Part shown: positions 27,477-33,569 of the stretch, one piece after another
Numbering within the stretch: position 1 is the first letter of the stretch
How the letters are laid out: each line of letters starts with the position of its first letter
Assembly (NCBI GenBank): GCA_910585215.1
Contig: CAJUDQ010000004.1
Location: forward strand, 1-33,569
Source: an uncultured Lachnospiraceae bacterium
GTDB lineage: Bacteria > Bacillota > Clostridia > Lachnospirales > Lachnospiraceae
DNA length: 33,569 bases
Direction: 5' to 3'
The notes under the pieces: model-generated
What the model saw: only the letters and a program-made list of their open reading frames with translations
What the model was told of the DNA's origin: nothing
Databases searched by the model: none
Program-made: the position numbers and the translations under genes

Positions 27477-28715
27477 CTATATTTTTTCTCTGATTCCTGA
27501 CAGAACCAGTTTAAAGTCATTTTTCATCGGGTTCTTTGTTCTATTTAAATTTCCATGTACTTTTTCCAGTTTCGTTTTTTCATCCTCCTCAAACTTATAT
27601 AAAGGATTCAGCACAATTTTTCCGTCTTTATATCCTACCACTTCAGTAATTTCCATTGTCTTTCTTGAATGGTCTCGAAGCCTCGACAAATGAATAATAA
27701 TATCCACCGCCGATGCAATCTGCTGCCGGATAGCCTCCAAAGGAAGCCCCGGTGCGCCTTGAAGCACCATAGTTTCCAGACGGCTTAACATATCCTGTGT
27801 AGAATTGGCATGTCCTGTCGACAGAGAACCGTCGTGCCCTGTATTCATTGCCTGAAGCATATCAAGAGCCTCTCCGCCACGTACCTCGCCTACTACGATT
27901 CTTTCCGGTCTCATACGAAGCGACGATTTAATCAAATCTCGTATCGTAATCTGCCCTGAACCACTTGCATTTGCGTTTCTTGTTTCCAGACTTACCAGAT
28001 TATCCACGCCAGTAATCTGAAGCTCTGCGGAATCTTCAATCGTAATCACTCTTTCATCTCTTGGAATATAATTGGACAATGCATTTAAAAAAGTCGTTTT
28101 TCCTGAACCAGTGCCACCACAGATAAAAATATTATATTTTGCCCTTACTAATAGTTCTAATTTGTATGCTATTTCCTGCGTTAAAGAACCATATTGAATC
28201 AAACGTTCGATTGTCATAGGTGTTTTGGAAAATTTTCTGATTGTCATAGTAGGACCACATAACGCAATTGGAGGAAGCACCACATTTACACGAGAGCCAT
28301 CCGGCAGTCTGGTATCTACAATCGGATTTGCCTGATTCACTTCACGCCCTGCCAGCCCGACAATCCTCTGAATAATATCCTCCAGCCTTCTCTGACTCTC
28401 AAACTTTTTATCCAGCTTTGTCAACCGCCCATTTTTCTCAATAAAAATATCTTCTGCCCCGTTTATCATTACCTCGGTAATAGTATCATCACTGATAATA
28501 CTATCCAACAGTCCAAATCCACGAATCGAACTGTAAACCTGCCTGACAATTTCCACTTTCTGTTCTACAGAACAATATATTCCTTTTAACCGTTCCGTAA
28601 CAATTTCCTCCACCTGTTCTTCCAGTTCCTCATCGGACATTTTGCTCAAAGGCAGGTTTTCCGTTACATAATTTCTGATTTGTTCTACAAATTTTTGTTC
28701 TTCATCAATTCCCAT
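27477..28715 (-). CDS. cpaF: CpaF/TadA-type pilus assembly ATPase
   Basis: 412 aa from ATG 28715, with AGAGGAAAAAA upstream. A helical N-terminal region is followed by a secretion-ATPase core: Walker A GGTGSGKT (200-207), Asp/Glu box TIEDSAEL (225-232), Walker B region RIVVGEVRGGEA (272-283) and His box GHDGSLSTGHANS (293-305). This is the hexameric motor of Tad pili, in the cytoplasm against TadB/TadC. The N-terminus lacks an FHA domain, which is encoded as a separate protein downstream. The 103-nt gap upstream contains a TATAAT (fwd 28752-28757) without a clear -35 box. Confidence 0.93.
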   Translation of the reverse strand: MGIDEEQKFVEQIRNYVTENLPLSKMSDEELEEQVEEIVTERLKGIYCSVEQKVEIVRQVYSSIRGFGLLDSIISDDTITEVMINGAEDIFIEKNGRLTKLDKKFESQRRLEDIIQRIVGLAGREVNQANPIVDTRLPDGSRVNVVLPPIALCGPTMTIRKFSKTPMTIERLIQYGSLTQEIAYKLELLVRAKYNIFICGGTGSGKTTFLNALSNYIPRDERVITIEDSAELQITGVDNLVSLETRNANASGSGQITIRDLIKSSLRMRPERIVVGEVRGGEALDMLQAMNTGHDGSLSTGHANSTQDMLSRLETMVLQGAPGLPLEAIRQQIASAVDIIIHLSRLRDHSRKTMEITEVVGYKDGKIVLNPLYKFEEDEKTKLEKVHGNLNRTKNPMKNDFKLVLSGIREKI

Positions 28716-28818
28716 TTTTTTCCTCTATTTTCATATATGTATTTCTGTTTTATTATAACTTTGTACAATCTTATATAAATATTTTATACTGTTACTTTCA
28801 TATTTCTCTATTTTAATT

Positions 28819-29880
28819 TTATACCAGCAATTTTTCATATATATTTAATTTTAACAACTGCTCTATAATCTGGTTTACCGTGGCATGTTCATATCTTGGC
28901 GCACCGCCTAATTCTCTGATATCATCGATTCCTACACTTTTGCTCATCTTATTGCTGAATTTATTATAAACAATCCACATTTTATCCATTACATCTACTT
29001 TTCTCTGCCTTTCTAGCACTTCTAATGACTCATACATTCTTCTGAATTTTGAAAGACTCAATTCCAATCCATCGCTGACCAGAACAATATCAGATACCAG
29101 TTCCATTCGGTTACTTCTAAGCTCATGAAAAGAATAATCCATATCCCAGATAATCACATCAAAAATTCCCGACATTTTTAAATCTACAATTAACTGACTG
29201 ACTTCTTCTCTGCTCAAATCAATTACATCCAATGCCTTATTTCCAGGAGAGAAAAAATACACACCGCTGATGTCCTGCTTGACAGTACTTTCAAATTTCA
29301 AGGTCATATTCGCCTTTTTACTTTTTACTGCGTAAATTAAATCATCAAAACTAAACTGCCCTTCACCCATAAAATAAATACTGCTGTCTCCAAGTTCTTC
29401 TGTATTAAAATATAACGTTTTTTTCCCGCATTTCGCAAAATATCTCGCAAAAGCCACCGCCATCGTACTGGCTCCTGTACCGCCTGACGGGGAAGCAAAT
29501 GCGATAATCCTCGCACTTCCTTCATCATAGTTCTTTAATTTATCCAGCGCATTTTCAGAGTAAAGACTTACGATTTCCTTGTAAATCAAATCAATTTTTT
29601 GAAATTTGCAAATAGCTTTCTCATTATTCATCGTTTCCATATCCGGAGTATCTACAAGATAAGCAAAACCACATTTTTCCGGCATCTGATTTTTGGTAAC
29701 AGCAAATTTATCTCCACTCAGAAATACATTAATTTTATTATTTTTTATCGCATCTAACGCCAGTTTTTCATCTGTAAAGGAATACATTTCTATCTTATCT
29801 TCATATTTTGTTTCAAATGCTGACAGCAGTCTTTGCAAATAGTTTTTATCCTGTTCCAAAATGGCGATTCTTATTTTCAT
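28819..29880 (-). CDS. tadZ: TadZ/CpaE-like atypical MinD/ParA ATPase
   Basis: 353 aa from ATG 29880 behind AAGGAGAATTTGT; first gene of the pilus block. Residues 1-110 resemble a receiver-like domain (MKIRIAILEQDKNYLQRLLS). A MinD/ParA-type domain begins at about 123 (ARIIAFAS). The Walker A loop reads SPSGGTGAST (130-139): both ParA lysines are replaced, by Ser132 and Ala137. TadZ/CpaE proteins often have atypical Walker A motifs and act to place the pilus at a pole or site, so this protein may bind ATP weakly or not at all. Confidence 0.85.
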   Translation of the reverse strand: MKIRIAILEQDKNYLQRLLSAFETKYEDKIEMYSFTDEKLALDAIKNNKINVFLSGDKFAVTKNQMPEKCGFAYLVDTPDMETMNNEKAICKFQKIDLIYKEIVSLYSENALDKLKNYDEGSARIIAFASPSGGTGASTMAVAFARYFAKCGKKTLYFNTEELGDSSIYFMGEGQFSFDDLIYAVKSKKANMTLKFESTVKQDISGVYFFSPGNKALDVIDLSREEVSQLIVDLKMSGIFDVIIWDMDYSFHELRSNRMELVSDIVLVSDGLELSLSKFRRMYESLEVLERQRKVDVMDKMWIVYNKFSNKMSKSVGIDDIRELGGAPRYEHATVNQIIEQLLKLNIYEKLLV

Positions 29881-29903
29881 ACAAATTCTCCTTCTATATT
29901 TTC

Positions 29904-29931
29904 AGTATATCAGCAATTATCATAATGACAA
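29904..29931 (-). promoter_or_regulatory. Candidate sigma-A promoter of the tad operon
   Basis: On the minus strand, TTGTCA (fwd 29926-29931), 16 nt of spacer and TATACT (fwd 29904-29909) lie 26 nt before the tadZ ATG. Each box differs from consensus at one position. This would give a leader of about 20 nt, just enough for the ribosome site. It lies outside the invertible segment, so the operon may have a basal promoter in both orientations. Confidence 0.45.
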
Positions 29932-30032
29932 ATGGGCTGATTTTTTATGTAAGTATATTATTTTAAGAAAATGCATATATTATAACTAATTACTTATTTT
30001 ATTTTTTTCTTTACCCCCTTTTTGTCTGCGTT

Positions 30033-30052
30033 GAACTACAGGTTCTACGCAA
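30033..30052 (-). repeat. Left inverted site (IR-L) of the recombinase segment
   Basis: On the minus strand this reads TTGCGTAGAACCTGTAGTTC, identical over 20 bp to the plus strand at 31475-31494. Including the next bases, the site is itself an imperfect palindrome: half-sites TGCGTAGAA and TTCAACGCA around a 7-bp spacer CCTGTAG. This is the layout of a tyrosine recombinase core site. Confidence 0.85.
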
Positions 30053-30092
30053 CCATCTCCATCCCTTTTTTCATCACCTTTCTCTTCCACTC

Positions 30093-30100
30093 TGACCCCA
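30093..30100 (-). promoter_or_regulatory. GGGGTCA element after the recombinase stop (possible arm-type site)
   Basis: The minus strand reads TGGGGTCA directly after the recombinase stop codon. The same GGGGTCA, in the same orientation, occurs upstream of the gene at fwd 31269-31275, followed by GGGGTAT. Tyrosine recombinases of the Tn916 type use short arm-type repeats bound by their N-terminal domain; these could be such sites. Two or three short copies are weak evidence. Confidence 0.3.
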
Positions 30101-31228
30101 TTATTGACCACTATTAGCAAAATATTTCTCCACTTTTTCCATCTGTGTTTTTTTCAATTCCAGCGACGAATGTACATACGTACTCAGCGTAATACTGACA
30201 TTCGAATGTCCCAAAATCTCACTCAGTGTCTTAATATCCATTCCTCCCTCCACGCATCTTGTCGCAAAGGTATGCCTCAAAACATGAAAATTCACATCCC
30301 TCACTTTACTCTTCTTCATTTCCACATGATACCGATATTCATATGTTCTGGGATTTACAAACCCTTCATAATCGGAAACAATATAATCAGACACCGCTGT
30401 TTCCTTTATCCTCATCAATGCTTCAAACAAGCTGTTTGACAATGGAATCGCCCGAATCGAAGCCTGTGTTTTAGGCGTTTCCACTATCCATTTCCACCTG
30501 TCCTCATCATTCTTCAGCCTCGACATCGTATGATTTACATGCAGCAAATGGCTGTACATATCAATATCGCTCCACTTTAGCGCACATATTTCTCCAATAC
30601 GCAGCCCTGTATTTAACGAAATCAAAATCCCCATATTTGTATGATTCAAATTTGCATAACAATATTGGGTTAAACAGTCACATTCGCTGCAACTTAATGT
30701 CTGTATCTGCCCTTTTTTTACGACAGGTTTTTTTATTGAAGATTTTATCGGAACACACAGTTCTTCCAAAGCCGCATATTTTAATGCTGAATCAATAATC
30801 AACGCCATTGTCCGTACATAAGATGCCGATAACGCTTCCTCATTTTTTAGTGCCTCACTGTTCATTTTTCCATCCAGAAAACCATTTATCTTTGACGTAT
30901 GAAGATTTTCTATTTTTTCTTTTCCAAGCTCCGGCAGGATATGCTTATCAATAATATACTTATATTTTGTATAAGTAGAATCCTTATATCGAATCCGATT
31001 ACTTATCAGCCAATCATTTAAAATATACTGAAAAGTTATCCCCTTATCTTGGCTCACGTTCTCATTTACTTCCATTTTTTTTATCTGAAGCTTTTCTTTT
31101 GTCTCTCCATAGGTTTTTCCATAGACGGAATGATACAGCGCTTTTCCGCTTTCTGTTCTGCCATAGATGTACCTCCCCTCCCATCGTCCATCTTTGCGTT
31201 TTCTTATGTTTTCTCCTCTTTTAGACAT
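30101..31228 (-). CDS. Tyrosine recombinase (phage/Tn916-type integrase family)
   Basis: 375 aa. ATG 31228 follows AAAGGAG by the right distance; a TTG at 31252 opening the same frame has no such site. Residues 1-50 are a small basic DNA-binding domain (GRWEGRYIYGRTESGKALYHS), residues about 62-160 the SAM-like core-binding domain, and residues about 175-370 the catalytic domain. Catalytic residues visible: Arg210 (TGLRIGEICALKW), Lys253 (TPKTQASIRAIPL), His315 and Arg318 (HVLRHTFATR), His341 (ILGHSNV) and Tyr351 (STYVHSS). All are present, so it should be active. No excisionase, phage or conjugation genes accompany it, and it sits between inverted sites. This suggests a DNA invertase role. 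Confidence 0.92.
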   Translation of the reverse strand: MSKRGENIRKRKDGRWEGRYIYGRTESGKALYHSVYGKTYGETKEKLQIKKMEVNENVSQDKGITFQYILNDWLISNRIRYKDSTYTKYKYIIDKHILPELGKEKIENLHTSKINGFLDGKMNSEALKNEEALSASYVRTMALIIDSALKYAALEELCVPIKSSIKKPVVKKGQIQTLSCSECDCLTQYCYANLNHTNMGILISLNTGLRIGEICALKWSDIDMYSHLLHVNHTMSRLKNDEDRWKWIVETPKTQASIRAIPLSNSLFEALMRIKETAVSDYIVSDYEGFVNPRTYEYRYHVEMKKSKVRDVNFHVLRHTFATRCVEGGMDIKTLSEILGHSNVSITLSTYVHSSLELKKTQMEKVEKYFANSGQ

Positions 31229-31268
31229 TTTATTCTCCTTTCCAAAACTCAAGCTGATACCCCAAATT

Positions 31269-31275
31269 TGACCCC
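31269..31275 (-). promoter_or_regulatory. GGGGTCA element upstream of the recombinase (possible arm-type site)
   Basis: The minus strand reads GGGGTCAAATTTGGGGTAT here, about 40 nt before the recombinase ATG. It matches the GGGGTCA found just after the stop codon at 30093-30100, in the same orientation. A possible recombinase arm-binding site. Confidence 0.3.
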
Positions 31276-31370
31276 TATAAATTCAAAGCCGCTGGATTCT
31301 TCAAAATACGCGTAAAATCCAACCTTTTCATACAAATTTTTTCTACTCAGCAATCAAATATAATATATTT

Positions 31371-31399
31371 ATTATCAATCTTTATTATTATTTTGTCGA
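31371..31399 (-). promoter_or_regulatory. Candidate promoter of the recombinase gene
   Basis: On the minus strand TCGACA (fwd 31394-31399), a 17-nt spacer and GATAAT (fwd 31371-31376) point toward the recombinase ATG, giving a leader of about 135 nt. Each box is one mismatch from consensus. It lies back to back with the plus-strand consensus promoter, the two -35 boxes being 17 nt apart. Confidence 0.5.
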
Positions 31400-31424
31400 A
31401 AACTGCAAGAAATCCGTTGACAAA
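31392..31424. promoter_or_regulatory. Inverted repeat shared by the two divergent promoters
   Basis: TTTGTC (31392-31397) and GACAAA (31419-31424) form an inverted repeat that overlaps the -35 boxes of both the leftward recombinase promoter and the rightward consensus promoter. A protein bound here would control both. The half-sites are short, so this could be a by-product of two TTGACA-like boxes facing each other. Confidence 0.35.
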
Positions 31425-31445
31425 TCAAGGGATGCAGATTATAAT
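31417..31445 (+). promoter_or_regulatory. Perfect consensus sigma-A promoter inside the invertible segment
   Basis: TTGACA (31417-31422), a 17-nt spacer and TATAAT (31440-31445): both boxes and the spacing match the ideal exactly. The expected start is near 31452, about 23 nt before IR-R. In the present orientation it reads rightward into the 500-nt gap ahead of the symporter gene, and no gene starts directly after it. After inversion it would drive the tad operon. Confidence 0.8.
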
Positions 31446-31474
31446 TAAATCTATTATTATAATTCTTTCTGCAT

Positions 31475-31494
31475 TTGCGTAGAACCTGTAGTTC
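31475..31494 (+). repeat. Right inverted site (IR-R) of the recombinase segment
   Basis: TTGCGTAGAACCTGTAGTTC, identical over 20 bp to the reverse strand of 30033-30052. Extended to 31500, it forms half-sites TGCGTAGAA and TTCTATGCA around the spacer CCTGTAG. The asymmetric spacer has opposite direction at the two sites, as needed for inversion. Confidence 0.85.
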
Positions 31495-31687
31495 TATGCA
31501 TTTTTCATTCTATAAAAAGTCATAAAAGTTTTCTATTTTTCTATAACAAAAAGATTATATTTTATTAAACTCTACCTATCTACTGTATAAAACGACATAA
31601 GAAATAGAAAGAAACTTTTTATCAAACAGCAAAGTGCCTGAGGCATTATATACTTGTGAAAATCTTCCCTGCATTTTGTTCAATAAA

Positions 31688-31735
31688 ACAGGCTGTCCTG
31701 CCGATAATTTCAAAATTATCAGCAGGACAGCCTGT
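31688..31735 (-). terminator. Intrinsic terminator, leftward
   Basis: Arms of 23 nt (31688-31710 and 31713-31735) pair except for one position, which is a G-U pair on leftward RNA and a C-A mismatch on rightward RNA. On the minus strand the stem is followed by TTTTATT; on the plus strand there is no U-run. It therefore terminates leftward transcripts, here those of the gene remnant just upstream of it. It may also slow rightward transcripts from the invertible-segment promoter. Confidence 0.75.
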
Positions 31736-31749
31736 CTATGCAAAATATA

Positions 31750-31863
31750 TTATTTTTTCGCTTCGTTTACTCCATCCATAGTATGCTTCTTCATTATATA
31801 TGCATAAATTGAATCCATCAACTTAGATAAAGTACTTGAATCTCGCGCTGTTTTATGATATAT
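31750..31863 (-). pseudogene. 3' remnant of an unidentified leftward gene
   Basis: 37 open codons end at a TAA at 31750 with a coding-like C-terminus (DSSTLSKLMDSIYAYIMKKH, then TMDGVNEAKK). A stop precedes them and there is no ribosome site or convincing start. The strong leftward terminator begins 15 nt after the stop, as expected for a real gene end. Most likely the 5' part was lost. I do not recognise the protein. Confidence 0.35.
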
Positions 31864-31921
31864 TTATACTTATTTTATAATAAATTCATATAGATAATTA
31901 AAAAATCATTTTCTGCTTTTA

Positions 31922-31938
31922 TATGAGAGCTTCTCATA
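31922..31938. promoter_or_regulatory. Palindrome TATGAGA-GCT-TCTCATA upstream of the symporter
   Basis: A perfect 7-bp inverted repeat with 3-nt centre, about 65 nt before the symporter ATG. It fits the size of an operator for a dimeric regulator, or a small 5' UTR hairpin. No regulator is identified. Confidence 0.35.
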
Positions 31939-31961
31939 CATAAGTAGAAAAAACGACCATT

Positions 31962-31981
31962 ATTCAGAATCGTTTCTGAAT
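31962..31981 (+). promoter_or_regulatory. Palindrome ATTCAGAA-TCGT-TTCTGAAT before the symporter ribosome site
   Basis: A perfect 8-bp inverted repeat around TCGT ending about 8 nt before the AAGGAG ribosome site of the symporter gene. As RNA it would be a stable hairpin close to the start; as DNA it could be an operator. Confidence 0.4.
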
Positions 31982-32000
31982 TTACAAAAAAGGAGAAGTC

Positions 32001-33407
32001 ATGGAAAAAACAAAGAAAAGAAACGCCTTTAATGGCTCAATCGGATTTGTTCTGGCGGCTGCCGGAAGCGCTGTAGGACTTGGAAATATATGGAGATTTC
32101 CTTATCTGGCTGCAAAAGACGGCGGCGGAATGTTTCTGTTTATCTATCTGATTCTGGCATTGACCTTCGGATTTACACTGCTTACCGCTGAGATTGCCAT
32201 CGGTCGGAAAACAAAACAGAGCCCTTTGACGGCGTACAAAAAACTGCATAAAAAATGGAAATTTTTAGGCGTACTTGCCTGCCTTGTTCCAATTATGATT
32301 CTTCCATATTATTGTGCTATCGGCGGATGGGTCATCAAATATTTTCTTGTCTATCTGACAGGCAATGGCAAGGAGGCTGCTAATGATGGTTATTTCACAG
32401 AATTTATCAGTATGGATATCCAGCCGATTGTATTTCTGGCAATCTTTTTATTTCTGGTTGCATTTATTATTTTCAGAGGTGTAAATCGAGGAATTGAAGC
32501 CTCCTCAAAAATTATCATGCCACTTCTGATACTGCTGGTTGTGATTATTGCTGTGTTTTCACTGACTATCCGTCATACAGACGCAGATAATGTCACACGT
32601 ACCGGACTTGAGGGTCTTCGTATTTATACAATACCTGATTTTGACGGCCTGACTGTGAAAAGCTTCTTTACTGTACTGGTAGATGCAATGGGACAGCTTT
32701 TTTTCAGTCTGAGTGTTGCAATGGGAATTATGATTGCCTATGGTTCTTATGTAAAGGATGATGCCAATCTGATAAAGTCCATTAACCAGATTGAAATTTT
32801 TGATACACTTGTTGCATTTCTTGCCGGAGTTATGATTATTCCTGCTGTATTTACTTTTATGGGTACTGAGGGACTAGAAGCTTCCGGACCTGGACTGATG
32901 TTTATTTCTCTTCCAAAAGTATTCAGTTCTATGGGAACACTTGGAAATGTCATTGGTTGTCTCTTTTTTGCAATGGTATTATTTGCCGCGCTTACCAGTG
33001 CTGTTTCTGTTATGGAAGCTATTGTTTCCAGTTTTATGGACCAGTTTCATTTAAGCAGAAAAAAGGCGGCTGCCATTGAAACAGCGATTGCCATTGTTGC
33101 AGGAATCTTTGTATGTCTTGGTTACAATCATCTTTATTTTGAAAAGACATTGCCAAATGGAGTAAAAGCGCAGATTCTGGATATTATGGATTATATCAGC
33201 AACAGTGTTCTTATGCCTATTGTAGCGATTGGAACCTGTATTCTGGTTGGATGGGTTATAAAACCAAAGAGTATTATTGATGAAACAGTAAAAAACGGCG
33301 AAAAATTTGGAAGAAAGAAATTATTTATTATTACAATTAAATTTGTGGCACCTGTTTTACTCTTTATTTTATTTTTAAAATCTCTGGGAGTAATAACAGC
33401 AATATAA
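32001..33407 (+). CDS. Sodium:neurotransmitter symporter family transporter (NSS, LeuT fold)
   Basis: 468 aa from ATG 32001, with AAGGAGAAGTC upstream. The first helix contains GSAVGLGNIWRFPY (22-35), the sodium and substrate site typical of NSS proteins, followed by GGGMF and the conserved AEIAIGRKTKQSP loop. About 11 hydrophobic helices are visible, the number common in bacterial tyrosine/hydrophobic amino-acid members such as Tyt1 and MhsT. It probably takes up an amino acid with Na+; the substrate cannot be told. It is the only intact plus-strand gene here and ends at a clear terminator. No small MetS-type subunit is visible next to it. Confidence 0.93.
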   Translation: MEKTKKRNAFNGSIGFVLAAAGSAVGLGNIWRFPYLAAKDGGGMFLFIYLILALTFGFTLLTAEIAIGRKTKQSPLTAYKKLHKKWKFLGVLACLVPIMILPYYCAIGGWVIKYFLVYLTGNGKEAANDGYFTEFISMDIQPIVFLAIFLFLVAFIIFRGVNRGIEASSKIIMPLLILLVVIIAVFSLTIRHTDADNVTRTGLEGLRIYTIPDFDGLTVKSFFTVLVDAMGQLFFSLSVAMGIMIAYGSYVKDDANLIKSINQIEIFDTLVAFLAGVMIIPAVFTFMGTEGLEASGPGLMFISLPKVFSSMGTLGNVIGCLFFAMVLFAALTSAVSVMEAIVSSFMDQFHLSRKKAAAIETAIAIVAGIFVCLGYNHLYFEKTLPNGVKAQILDIMDYISNSVLMPIVAIGTCILVGWVIKPKSIIDETVKNGEKFGRKKLFIITIKFVAPVLLFILFLKSLGVITAI

Positions 33408-33447
33408 TTTGTTTTATTTTGTAAAAGTCCTATTTATGCAATCTAAT

Positions 33448-33497
33448 AAAAAAGCAGGATATGATACTATATAACTAATATCATATCCTGCTTTTTT
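33448..33497 (+). terminator. Intrinsic terminator of the symporter gene
   Basis: Arms of 19 nt, AAAAAAGCAGGATATGATA (33448-33466) and its exact complement (33479-33497), around a 12-nt loop, with a T-run on the 3' side and an A-run on the 5' side. It ends the symporter transcript and could work in both directions. Confidence 0.9.
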
Positions 33498-33538
33498 ATT
33501 TATCTGATTCATCAGGATTTTTTCTTTTTTCTTATAAC

Positions 33539-33567
33539 TGTACAAAATAAATAAATTATGCTATAAT
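33539..33567 (+). promoter_or_regulatory. Candidate promoter at the right edge
   Basis: TGTACA (33539-33544), a 17-nt spacer and a perfect TATAAT (33562-33567) point right, out of the window. The -35 box matches at four of six positions. Any gene it drives lies beyond the edge. Confidence 0.4.
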
Positions 33568-33569
33568 AG

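Larger units (their letters stand above)
30033..31494. mobile_element. Putative invertible segment (inverton) carrying its own recombinase
   Basis: A 1.46-kb segment bounded by identical 20-bp sites in opposite orientation holds only a tyrosine recombinase gene and a divergent promoter region. Recombination between inverted sites flips the DNA between them and does not excise it. The segment lies immediately upstream of the tad operon. In the present orientation its strongest promoter (31417-31445) points right, away from the operon; flipped, it would read across IR-L into tadZ with a leader of about 195 nt. Alternatives are an integrated relic with coincidental sites, or binding sites for autoregulation only. 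Confidence 0.6.
31495..32000. other. Gene-poor gap between the recombinase segment and the symporter gene
   Basis: About 500 AT-rich bases with no intact gene. They hold, in order: about 190 nt without clear features downstream of IR-R, a strong leftward terminator (31688-31735), the 3' remnant of a leftward gene (31750-31863), a TATAAT at 31876-31881 with only a weak -35 box, and two short palindromes before the symporter ribosome site. Confidence 0.6.

Noticed and set aside
30033..31494. Reading the two 20-bp sites as attL/attR of an excisable island
   Set aside because: They are in inverted, not direct, orientation and no mobility, phage or conjugation genes lie between them, so excision is not the expected outcome.
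31688..31735. Riboswitch or attenuator of the symporter gene
   Set aside because: The stem is a simple 23-bp hairpin whose U-run and G-U pair fit the opposite strand; there is no complex fold or alternative pairing visible on the plus strand.
33511..33530. Second terminator (CTGAT-TC-ATCAG followed by T-rich sequence)
   Set aside because: The stem is only 5 bp with a 2-nt loop, too weak to support alone beside the much stronger terminator at 33448-33497.

Overview
The window looks like a low-GC Firmicute, most likely a gut Clostridia/Lachnospiraceae genome. The signs are AT-rich DNA, strong AGGAGG-type ribosome sites, TTG starts, a Gram-positive Tad pilus set without a secretin, and Clostridia-style Ig-repeat, WG-repeat and DUF5702-like proteins. 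The first ten bases match the end of the standard Illumina adapter, so the left edge is probably a raw contig end.

Layout. About 30 kb, from 29,880 leftward to position 1, is a near-continuous run of genes on the minus strand. In transcription order it holds: (1) a Tad/Flp pilus assembly block (TadZ/CpaE-like protein, CpaF/TadA ATPase, TadB, a small membrane protein, TadC, Flp pilin, a TadE-like protein, a 1094-aa DUF5702-like TadE/G-type protein, a second TadE-like protein, and the TadV/CpaA prepilin peptidase); (2) a membrane-anchored TPR/WG-repeat protein; (3) a phospho-signalling block (FHA protein, PP2C phosphatase, membrane Ser/Thr kinase, a 61-aa membrane protein, and a 131-aa protein carrying four ETTVL/ETTLL motifs); (4) a 3300-aa membrane-anchored surface protein made of about 20 Ig-like repeats; (5) a lipoprotein with a TTG start, a frameshifted small lipoprotein, and two paralogous zinc-ribbon membrane proteins, the last cut by the window edge.

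Upstream of the pilus block lies a tyrosine recombinase gene (30,101-31,228) flanked by two identical 20-bp sites in inverted orientation. Inside this segment, next to the right-hand site, is a perfect consensus sigma-A promoter (TTGACA-N17-TATAAT) that now points away from the pilus operon. Inversion would aim it at the operon. I read this as a candidate self-encoded phase-variation switch (inverton) for the whole pilus/kinase/adhesin locus. To the right are a gene remnant with an intrinsic terminator and a plus-strand sodium:neurotransmitter-type symporter with its own terminator.

How it fits together (inference). The kinase and phosphatase probably set the phosphorylation of the TTVL motifs, which occur both in the 131-aa protein and just before the FHA domain. 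The arrangement resembles the ETTS-motif/FHA switch of actinobacterial GarA/OdhI. Placed between a pilus machine and a giant adhesin-like protein, it could control pilus assembly or surface display.
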